The notes under the pieces were generated by a model. The model saw nothing but the letters and a program-made list of their open reading frames with translations, ran no database searches and was not told where the DNA came from. This document shows, piece after piece, positions 1 to 5,202 of a stretch of DNA of 5,202 nucleotides (positions within the stretch are counted from its first letter, which is position 1; every line of letters begins with the position of its first letter). This DNA comes from Gammaproteobacteria bacterium (GTDB taxonomy: Bacteria > Pseudomonadota > Gammaproteobacteria > Pseudomonadales > Azotimanducaceae), in NCBI GenBank assembly GCA_002712135.1, contig PASO01000003.1, positions 9,100-14,301 on the forward strand. Direction: 5' to 3'. The position numbers were made by a program, and so were the translations under genes.

Positions 1-750
1 GAAGATGCGGTCCGTGGAACTAATCCGAAAATCAAGGTCGCGACTCTGATTGAATGTATGGAGTGCCTTGGTTCAGGTGCGAAGAAAGGGTCGTCGCCCA
101 TTGACTGCGTGCAGTGTGGTGGCGCGGGCCAAGTCACAACCAGGCAGGGATTCTTTTCTATGCAGAGCACCTGTCCACGATGTCGAGGTGCCGGAAAAGT
201 CATTTCTGACCCTTGTGAAAGATGTCATGGCCAGGGTCGACATCAGGAAGAGAAGACGCTTTCAGTAAAGGTTCCTCCTGGAGTTGATACCGGAGATCGA
301 ATTCGTTTATCGGGCCAGGGAGAGGCAGGTTCAAACGGCGGTCCATCCGGAGATTTGTACGTTGAGGTAAGTGTCAACGATCATTCAATTTTTACCCGCG
401 AAGGCGAGCATCTCTATTGTGAGGTACCTATCGGATTTGTAGATGCCGCATTAGGTGGTGATGTGGAGGTCCCTACGCTTGAGGGGCGTGTGAATCTAAA
501 GATTCCACCAGAGACACAAACCGGTAAGCCATTTCGTTTACGCGGTAAAGGGGTAGATGTTACTCAGGTTCGAGGGGGCGGAATTGGCGATCTCTATTGC
601 CGCATCGTTGTTGAAACGCCCGTAAATTTGTCCAAAAAACAAAAAGACCTTTTACGAGAATTCGTTTGTGAGAGCAACGAGAAGCAATCACCAAAGCAGA
701 CGTCCTGGTTTGAAGGGGTCAAGCACTTCATCGATTCTTTGACAGACTAA
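1..750 (+). CDS. dnaJ: Chaperone protein DnaJ (Hsp40), 5'-truncated by the window
   Basis: This is a cytoplasmic co-chaperone that binds unfolded substrates and stimulates the DnaK ATPase. The reading frame is open from base 1 and ends at TAA 748-750, giving 249 visible residues. All four CxxCxGxG zinc-binding repeats are intact: CMECLGSG (visible residues 19-26), CVQCGGAG (36-43), CPRCRGAG (58-65) and CERCHGQG (72-79). Their spacings of 17, 22 and 14 residues equal those of E. coli DnaJ, which places visible residue 1 near E. coli residue 126. The J domain with its HPD motif and the Gly/Phe linker therefore lie upstream, outside the window. After the zinc fingers come the two beta-rich substrate-binding domains, with typical stretches such as [33 protein letters not shown] and [15 protein letters not shown]. 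The tail [11 protein letters not shown] resembles the E. coli C-terminus. No damage is seen. An upstream dnaK is expected from common gene order but is not visible. Confidence 0.97.
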   Translation, partial: EDAVRGTNPKIKVATLIECMECLGSGAKKGSSPIDCVQCGGAGQVTTRQGFFSMQSTCPRCRGAGKVISDPCERCHGQGRHQEEKTLSVKVPPGVDTGDRIRLSGQGEAGSNGGPSGDLYVEVSVNDHSIFTREGEHLYCEVPIGFVDAALGGDVEVPTLEGRVNLKIPPETQTGKPFRLRGKGVDVTQVRGGGIGDLYCRIVVETPVNLSKKQKDLLREFVCESNEKQSPKQTSWFEGVKHFIDSLTD

Positions 751-760
751 GTCGTATAAT
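731..760 (+). promoter_or_regulatory. Weak candidate promoter for dapB
   Basis: A perfect TATAAT hexamer sits at 755-760, 30 nt before the dapB start and just after the dnaJ stop. The best -35 at a normal distance is only TCGATT (731-736, 18-nt spacer, 3 of 6 consensus bases). A perfect TTGACA lies at 739-744, but its 10-nt spacer is too short for sigma70. There is no TGn extension before the -10. dapB may simply be read from the dnaJ transcript, since no terminator separates the two genes. Confidence 0.25.
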
Positions 761-790
761 CCATAGGCGATAACTCGATGGGTATGGACA

Positions 791-1606
791 ATGATTGATG
801 TGGCGATTACTGGTGCGGCAGGAAAGATGGGCAAAACCCTGATCGCGGCGTTGTCTGAATCGAAGGTACTTAATCTAGCTGCGGCAATAGAACAGCCAGG
901 TCAACTCTCGATAGGTGTTGATGCGGGTGAGCTTGCAGGTGTTGGAAGCAATGGTGTTACCATTACTGATGATCTTAAGTCAGCCTGTGCCAGCTTCGAG
1001 GTATTGATCGACTTCACTATAGCAGCAGCGACATTGGAGAATGTGGCGATTTGCCAGGGTGAGAATCGCAAGATGGTGATTGGTACGACAGGCTTATTGG
1101 AGTCAGAGCGTGCTGGTCTGGCTACCGCTGCTAAAAAAATTCCTATTGTCCATGCTTCGAATTTTAGCGTCGGGGTTAATGTCACATTCAAACTGGCGGC
1201 AATCGCTGCATCAATCTTGGGTAACGACGCAGATATAGAGATTACTGAGGCACACCATCGTCATAAAGTGGATGCCCCATCTGGAACCGCGATAACTCTG
1301 GGTGAAGTGGTTGCTGCCCAGCTTGATAGAAAACTGGCTGATGTCGCTGTTTATGGGCGAGAAGGAACTGGAGGTGAGCGGGATCGTAAGACAATAGCCT
1401 TTCATTCTCTCAGGGCCGGCGATATTGTAGGTGATCATACTGTGACATTTGCTGGCGAAGGTGAACTAATTGAATTGACCCATCGCGCCCAAAGCCGGAT
1501 GAATTTTGCGATGGGTGCCTTACGGGCAGCCGAATTTGTTTCAGCTCAAGCTTCGGGGTTGTTTGATATGCAGGATGTATTGGATTTGAAATCGATCCAC
1601 GGATAA
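791..1606 (+). CDS. dapB: 4-hydroxy-tetrahydrodipicolinate reductase (dihydrodipicolinate reductase)
   Basis: This cytoplasmic enzyme uses NAD(P)H to reduce the DapA product to tetrahydrodipicolinate, on the way to meso-diaminopimelate (cell wall) and lysine. The protein has 271 residues, against 273 in E. coli. The N-terminal Rossmann fold carries the nucleotide loop GAAGKMG (8-14) and the acidic ribose-binding residue E34. GTTG is at 98-101 and NFSVGVN at 124-130. The family signature EAHHRHKVDAPSGTA (153-167) includes the catalytic His155 and Lys159, equivalent to E. coli His159 and Lys163. RAGDIVGDH (208-216) and the C-terminal GLFDMQDVLDL are also typical. ATG 791 is the only possible start: the frame is open back only to a stop at 764 and contains no other ATG, GTG or TTG. 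The Shine-Dalgarno is poor (GGG at 780-782 at best). The gene lies 40 nt after dnaJ and probably shares its transcript. Residue 35 is Gln where E. coli has Arg39, a contact for the NADPH 2'-phosphate. Confidence 0.97.
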   Translation: MIDVAITGAAGKMGKTLIAALSESKVLNLAAAIEQPGQLSIGVDAGELAGVGSNGVTITDDLKSACASFEVLIDFTIAAATLENVAICQGENRKMVIGTTGLLESERAGLATAAKKIPIVHASNFSVGVNVTFKLAAIAASILGNDADIEITEAHHRHKVDAPSGTAITLGEVVAAQLDRKLADVAVYGREGTGGERDRKTIAFHSLRAGDIVGDHTVTFAGEGELIELTHRAQSRMNFAMGALRAAEFVSAQASGLFDMQDVLDLKSIHG

Positions 1607-1613
1607 CATTTTG

Positions 1614-1642
1614 TGGAAACCACGTTGCGCTTCTTTTAGAAT
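1614..1642 (+). promoter_or_regulatory. Candidate sigma70 promoter for carAB
   Basis: The element has TGGAAA at 1614-1619 (4 of 6 to TTGACA), a 17-nt spacer, and TAGAAT at 1637-1642 (5 of 6 to TATAAT). The predicted transcript start is about 1649, roughly 100 nt before the carA start codon. It begins only 8 nt after the dapB stop. The -35 overlaps a small inverted repeat, GTGG-AAA-CCAC (1613-1623), which could be a protein site or chance. No clear ArgR box (TGAAT-N4-ATTCA type) or full PurR palindrome is seen. If this promoter is used, the terminator hairpin at 1681-1716 lies inside the carA leader. The call rests only on hexamer matches. Confidence 0.4.
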
Positions 1643-1680
1643 GTCGCGCCAGTATGACACCTATGCGTATTGAGACTTGA

Positions 1681-1716
1681 AAGCGAGACGGAAGAGATTC
1701 CAGTCTCGCTTTTTTT
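1681..1716 (+). terminator. Intrinsic terminator or attenuator upstream of carA
   Basis: A perfect stem pairs AAGCGAGAC (1681-1689) with GTCTCGCTT (1703-1711). Past a single bulged A (1702), four more pairs form between GGAA (1690-1693) and TTCC (1698-1701), closed by a GAGA loop of the GNRA type (1694-1697). The 3' arm runs straight into seven T residues (1710-1716). This is a textbook rho-independent terminator reading rightward. It would end the dnaJ-dapB transcript. Because it also lies upstream of carA and possibly downstream of the carA promoter, it may act as an attenuator for carAB. Confidence 0.88.
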
Positions 1717-1737
1717 CGATCCCTACATTTACTACTT

Positions 1738-1742
1738 GGAGG
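1738..1742 (+). promoter_or_regulatory. Strong Shine-Dalgarno site of carA, fixing a TTG start
   Basis: GGAGG at 1738-1742 is followed by 7 nt and then TTG at 1750. The spacing is ideal and supports the rare TTG codon as the true carA start. The resulting N-terminus, SSRAILALE, aligns with the E. coli CarA N-terminus without a gap. Confidence 0.88.
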
Positions 1743-1749
1743 CTGATAT

Positions 1750-2892
1750 TTGAGCAGTAGAGCTATACTCGCGCTGGAGAATGATATGGTTTTCGAAGGA
1801 GTGGCCATTGGTGCTGAGGGGGAAGCAGTTGGCGAAGTAGTATTCAACACTGCCATGACGGGGTATCAGGAAATACTCACAGACCCGTCGTATGCTCGTC
1901 AAATTGTTACGCTGACACACCCTCACATCGGTAACACTGGCGTCAACGAAGAAGATGATGAATCAGAGAGGGTTTGGGCGCAGGGGCTGGTGATTAGAGA
2001 TTTGCCGCTCCAGGCCAGTAACTGGCGACAGCAGAAATCCCTGTCTGAGTATCTCAAAGAAAACAACGTTGTTGGGATTGCAGAGATTGATACCAGACAG
2101 TTGACGGGCGTATTGCGAGACCAGGGCTCCCTCAATGGATGCATTGTCGCTGCGCAGAGAATTGACGAGAAGAATCGCACAGAGGCTATCGCCAAGGCCA
2201 AGACCTTCCCGGGGCTAAAAGGCATGGATCTAGCGCGTGAGGTGTCGTCGCAGGAAACCTACACTTGGTCACAGGGAACATGGCAACTCGGGGTTGGATA
2301 CAGCCAAATTGAAAAGCTGCGGTTTCAGGTGGTCGCATATGATTTTGGCGTCAAGAAAAACATACTAAGGATGCTTGTTGATCGTGGTTGCGAAGTCACC
2401 GTGGTTCCCGCTCAAACACCGGCAAGCGAAGTGTTGGCGCGTGAACCAGATGGCGTATTCCTGTCTAACGGTCCGGGAGATCCTGATCCATGTAACTATG
2501 CGATTGCTGCCATTGCGGAAATATTGAAAACTGATACTCCTGTCTTCGGTATTTGTCTGGGTCTTCAGTTGCTTGGTCTAGCAGCTGGTATGAATACACG
2601 GAAGATGGGCCACGGGCATCATGGTGCAAACCACCCGGTGAAGAATCTTACCGATGGAAGTGTCCTGATCACCAGTCAGAATCATGGATTCTGTATAGAT
2701 GATAGCGAACTCCCGGAAAGTGTGACGGTGACCCATCGCTCCTTGTTCGATGAGTCATTGCAGGGTATTCAACTAAATCACAAACCGGCGTTCGGGTTTC
2801 AGGGGCATCCTGAAGCGAGTCCAGGACCGCACGACGCAGCACCACTTTTTGACCACTTTATTGAGCTGATGGGTGAACGCAAACATGCCTAG
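1750..2892 (+). CDS. carA: Carbamoyl phosphate synthetase small subunit (glutaminase)
   Basis: CarA hydrolyses glutamine and channels the ammonia to CarB for carbamoyl phosphate synthesis, feeding the arginine and pyrimidine pathways in the cytoplasm. It has 380 residues against 382 in E. coli, and the active-site numbering is identical. The N-terminal small-chain domain (about 1-150) contains [21 protein letters not shown], including Ser47. The C-terminal class I glutamine amidotransferase domain (about 191-380) carries NGPGDP (240-245), the nucleophile Cys269 in GICLGLQ, and the rest of the triad, His353 and Glu355, in [15 protein letters not shown]. Translation starts at TTG 1750, chosen for its ideal Shine-Dalgarno and alignment; E. 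coli and Pseudomonas carA are also known for UUG starts. Residue 272 is Leu where E. coli has a non-catalytic His. The 3' end overlaps carB by 8 nt, so the two form an operon. A terminator-like hairpin 33 nt upstream suggests possible attenuation. Confidence 0.98.
   Translation: MSSRAILALENDMVFEGVAIGAEGEAVGEVVFNTAMTGYQEILTDPSYARQIVTLTHPHIGNTGVNEEDDESERVWAQGLVIRDLPLQASNWRQQKSLSEYLKENNVVGIAEIDTRQLTGVLRDQGSLNGCIVAAQRIDEKNRTEAIAKAKTFPGLKGMDLAREVSSQETYTWSQGTWQLGVGYSQIEKLRFQVVAYDFGVKKNILRMLVDRGCEVTVVPAQTPASEVLAREPDGVFLSNGPGDPDPCNYAIAAIAEILKTDTPVFGICLGLQLLGLAAGMNTRKMGHGHHGANHPVKNLTDGSVLITSQNHGFCIDDSELPESVTVTHRSLFDESLQGIQLNHKPAFGFQGHPEASPGPHDAAPLFDHFIELMGERKHA
2871..2876 (+). promoter_or_regulatory. 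Ribosome binding site of carB inside the carA 3' end
   Basis: GGGTGA at 2871-2876 lies 8 nt before the carB ATG at 2885 and within the last codons of carA. It supports this ATG. The nearby ATG at 2898 is in a different frame and would not give the CarB N-terminus. Confidence 0.6.
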
Positions 2893-5202
2893 AAGGGATG
2901 ATATTGAATGCATACTTATCATAGGAGCAGGGCCTATTGTCATAGGTCAGGCGTGTGAATTTGACTATTCTGGCGCTCAGGCCTGTAAAGCTTTGCGCGA
3001 GGAAGGTTTCCGAGTCGTTCTGGTAAATTCAAATCCGGCGACGATTATGACTGATCCGGCGATGGCGGATGCTACTTATATTGAACCAATTTTGTGGCGT
3101 AATGTGGCGAACATCATCGAGAAAGAAAGACCTGATGCGTTACTTCCTACTATGGGTGGTCAGACGGCCCTTAATTGTGCGCTCGATCTGGCTCGAGAGA
3201 GAGTACTTGAGAAGTTTGACGTAGAACTCATTGGGGCGACTAAGGACGCGATCGATAGGGCGGAAGATAGACAACTGTTTGATGATGTCATGAAGTCCAT
3301 TGGACTTGAGACGCCGCGCAATGCTATTGCGCATACACTAGAGGATGCTAAGAAAGCGCAGAAATCGCTTGGGTTCCCCTGTGTTATACGACCATCTTTT
3401 ACCATGGGTGGGACAGGTGGAGGTATTGCATACAATCACGAAGATTTTGAAGAAATATGCACTCGTGGACTTGATCTGTCACCAACGACTGAATTGTTGA
3501 TAGATGAGTCTTTGCTTGGTTGGAAGGAATACGAGATGGAGGTTGTCAGAGACAAAAATGACAACTGCATCATCGTTTGCTCCATCGAAAACCTTGATCC
3601 CATGGGAGTTCATACAGGGGACTCCATAACCATAGCACCAGCACAGACCCTTACCGATAAAGAATACCAGATCATGCGTAACGCTTCGGTTGAAGTACTG
3701 CGAGCGATTGGAGTTGAGACCGGCGGATCCAATGTACAGTTTGCTGTTGAGCCAGATACAGGACGACTAGTGATAATCGAGATGAATCCACGCGTGTCTC
3801 GTTCTTCTGCGCTTGCCTCGAAGGCGACAGGGTTCCCGATAGCAAAAGTGGCGGCTAAGCTTGCTGTTGGATACACCCTGGATGAGCTTTCTAACGAAAT
3901 CACAGGTGGTGTAACGCCGGCGTCGTTCGAACCATCGATTGACTATATTGTTACGAAGATTCCTCGTTTTACCTTCGAGAAATTTCCACAGGCAGAAGAT
4001 GTTCTTACAACGCAGATGAAATCTGTTGGTGAGGTAATGGCTATCGGCAGAACCTTCCAGGAGTCGTTACAAAAGGCATTGAGAGGCCTAGAAACGGGAA
4101 TTGATGGACTGACTCCCGTTGGCGCAGAGAGAAGTGAAGAAGCCATATTGCGAAAGGAGTTACGTACACCGAGTGCCGATCGGCTTCGGCACGTAGCTGA
4201 CGCATTTCGTGATGGATTTGATCTTAAACAGATTCAGGAATTGACTGGGATTGATCCTTGGTTTCTTGTTCAGATAGAAAATATCGTGAAGGTTGAACAA
4301 CTTATAGAAAAGTTGGAGCTTGTATCCATTTCCAGGGATGATCTGTTCAGATTCAAACAGCTTGGTTTTTCTGATGCCAGACTGGCCTCGTTACTTAAGG
4401 TATCTGAATCTGATGTACGTGAGAGAAGGCTCGCGCTAGATGTTCGGCCCGTTTTCCGGAGGGTGGATACCTGCGCAGCGGAATTCAAATCGACGACAGC
4501 CTACATGTATTCCACCTATGAGGATGAGTGTGAGGCACGCCCGAGTAATCGGGATAAGATTGTCGTTCTTGGCGGCGGACCCAATCGTATTGGCCAAGGT
4601 ATCGAGTTTGATTACTGTTGTGTCCATGCAGCGCTAGCGATGCGTGAGGATGGCTATGAGACCATTATGGTGAACTGCAATCCTGAGACCGTATCGACGG
4701 ATTACGATACCTCAGATCGCTTGTATTTTGAGCCGCTCACCTTTGAAGATGTTTTTGCCATTGTAGATCTAGAAAAGCCTAAGGGGGTGATCGTGCAATT
4801 TGGCGGGCAAACGCCGCTTAAGTTGGCCAAATTGCTGGAATCAGTAGGTGTTCCCATCATAGGAACTTCTCCTGATGCGATTGATCGAGCCGAGGACAGG
4901 GAGCGATTCCAGGTTATGATCAATCGATTGGGCTTGCGTCAACCACCCAATAAAACCGTAAAGCAGGCGGATCAGGGAATAGCGGCTGCTGCTGAAATTG
5001 GGTATCCGCTAGTAGTACGGCCATCCTACGTTCTTGGCGGTAGAGCTATGGAGATAGTCTATGATGACGCTGAGCTTATGACTTATATGCTTGAAGCCGT
5101 GCAGGTTTCCAACGAGTCTCCCGTGCTATTGGACCGTTTCCTTGATCAGGCTATTGAAGTAGATATTGATGCGGTTAGCGATGGTGAACAGGTGGTAATT
5201 GG
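2885..5202 (+). CDS. carB: Carbamoyl phosphate synthetase large subunit, 3'-truncated by the window
   Basis: CarB makes carbamoyl phosphate from bicarbonate, two ATP and ammonia delivered by CarA. The frame is open for 772 codons with no stop or frameshift; about 300 C-terminal residues are missing. The start [16 protein letters not shown] matches the E. coli N-terminus. The first (carboxyphosphate) half has the pre-ATP-grasp motif [19 protein letters not shown], then an ATP-grasp domain with Arg129, Arg169 in RPSFTMGG, Glu215, His243, Glu299 and Asn301 in EMNPR, all at E. coli numbers. Residues about 400-550 form the oligomerisation domain and contain a net 3-residue deletion relative to E. 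coli. The second half starts near 559 with [19 protein letters not shown] and shows Arg672, Arg712 in RPSYVLGG, Asp750 and Glu758 (E. coli 675, 715, 753, 761). The window ends within this second ATP-grasp domain. The regulatory domain, which in E. coli binds UMP, IMP and ornithine, is not visible. Unlike in Pseudomonas aeruginosa, no ORF separates carA and carB. Confidence 0.98.
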   Translation, partial: MPRRDDIECILIIGAGPIVIGQACEFDYSGAQACKALREEGFRVVLVNSNPATIMTDPAMADATYIEPILWRNVANIIEKERPDALLPTMGGQTALNCALDLARERVLEKFDVELIGATKDAIDRAEDRQLFDDVMKSIGLETPRNAIAHTLEDAKKAQKSLGFPCVIRPSFTMGGTGGGIAYNHEDFEEICTRGLDLSPTTELLIDESLLGWKEYEMEVVRDKNDNCIIVCSIENLDPMGVHTGDSITIAPAQTLTDKEYQIMRNASVEVLRAIGVETGGSNVQFAVEPDTGRLVIIEMNPRVSRSSALASKATGFPIAKVAAKLAVGYTLDELSNEITGGVTPASFEPSIDYIVTKIPRFTFEKFPQAEDVLTTQMKSVGEVMAIGRTFQESLQKALRGLETGIDGLTPVGAERSEEAILRKELRTPSADRLRHVADAFRDGFDLKQIQELTGIDPWFLVQIENIVKVEQLIEKLELVSISRDDLFRFKQLGFSDARLASLLKVSESDVRERRLALDVRPVFRRVDTCAAEFKSTTAYMYSTYEDECEARPSNRDKIVVLGGGPNRIGQGIEFDYCCVHAALAMREDGYETIMVNCNPETVSTDYDTSDRLYFEPLTFEDVFAIVDLEKPKGVIVQFGGQTPLKLAKLLESVGVPIIGTSPDAIDRAEDRERFQVMINRLGLRQPPNKTVKQADQGIAAAAEIGYPLVVRPSYVLGGRAMEIVYDDAELMTYMLEAVQVSNESPVLLDRFLDQAIEVDIDAVSDGEQVVI
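4173..4192 (+). repeat. Short inverted repeat inside carB
   Basis: GTGCCGA (4173-4179) and TCGGCAC (4186-4192) are perfect 7-nt inverted copies separated by 6 nt. They overlap a 10-nt palindrome GCCGATCGGC (4175-4184), so two alternative pairings exist. No T-run follows, so it is not a terminator. It encodes part of the oligomerisation region of CarB and may be chance. Confidence 0.4.

Noticed and set aside
50..268. A 72-codon plus-strand frame (start 50) overlapping dnaJ
   Set aside because: It lies wholly within the DnaJ zinc-finger coding region in another frame and shows no recognisable features.
751..790. Lysine riboswitch before dapB
   Set aside because: The gap is only 40 nt, far too short for that element, and shows no hairpin array.
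1670..1682. TTGAGA (1670) and TTGAAA (1677) as -35 boxes for a second carA promoter
   Set aside because: Each matches 5 of 6 bases, but no acceptable -10 lies 16-18 nt downstream.
1724..1729. TACATT as a carA -10 just after the terminator, which would give a very short leader as reported for Pseudomonas
   Set aside because: It matches 4 of 6 consensus bases, but no -35-like hexamer is found 16-18 nt upstream, where the terminator stem lies. Not excluded, only unsupported.
1607..1749. ArgR or PurR operator upstream of carA
   Set aside because: No TGAAT-N4-ATTCA palindrome is present. The closest PurR-like stretch (ACGTTGCGC near 1622) is only a gapped half site.
1410..1856. A 148-codon open frame on the minus strand across the dapB end, the intergenic gap and the carA start
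   Set aside because: It overlaps two certain genes and the terminator, and its protein has no recognisable family or domain pattern. It is a shadow of the coding strand.
3140..4923. Several minus-strand and one alternative plus-strand open frames of 60-100 codons within carB
   Set aside because: All lie inside the continuous, well-conserved carB frame, and none gives a recognisable protein.

Overview
The window carries four co-directional housekeeping genes on the + strand: dnaJ (3' part only), dapB (complete), carA (complete) and carB (5' part only, running off the right edge). The proteins resemble their Escherichia coli counterparts very closely, and key residues line up at the same or nearly the same numbers. 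Together with the dnaJ-dapB-carA-carB order, this points to a gammaproteobacterium of moderate GC content (roughly half, by eye). The genus cannot be fixed from the sequence. I see no mobile element, CRISPR array, tRNA or rRNA gene, or accessory island, and no signs of horizontal transfer.

Layout: 1-750 is the C-terminal two thirds of the DnaJ co-chaperone, starting just before its zinc-finger domain. After a 40-nt gap comes dapB (791-1606), the dihydrodipicolinate reductase of lysine and diaminopimelate synthesis. A 143-nt intergenic region follows (1607-1749). It holds a candidate sigma70 promoter, a strong intrinsic terminator hairpin at 1681-1716, and a good Shine-Dalgarno site serving a TTG start codon. 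carA (1750-2892) and carB (2885 onward) encode the two subunits of glutamine-dependent carbamoyl phosphate synthetase. They overlap by 8 nt and are clearly one translationally close operon. carB is open to the window edge with no frameshift; 772 codons are visible out of roughly 1070 expected.

How they work together: CarA hydrolyses glutamine and passes ammonia to CarB, which makes carbamoyl phosphate for both pyrimidine and arginine synthesis. DapB supplies diaminopimelate and lysine, and DnaJ works with DnaK in protein folding. The dnaJ-dapB-car adjacency is a commonly conserved arrangement rather than one pathway.

No undescribed system is evident. The most interesting non-coding signal is the dapB-carA gap. 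A terminator lies between a plausible carA promoter and the carA start, so carAB could be controlled by transcription attenuation; alternatively the hairpin simply ends the dnaJ-dapB transcript. Smaller points are a Gln in place of the usual Arg in the DapB cofactor pocket and a Leu in place of the usual His near the CarA nucleophile.
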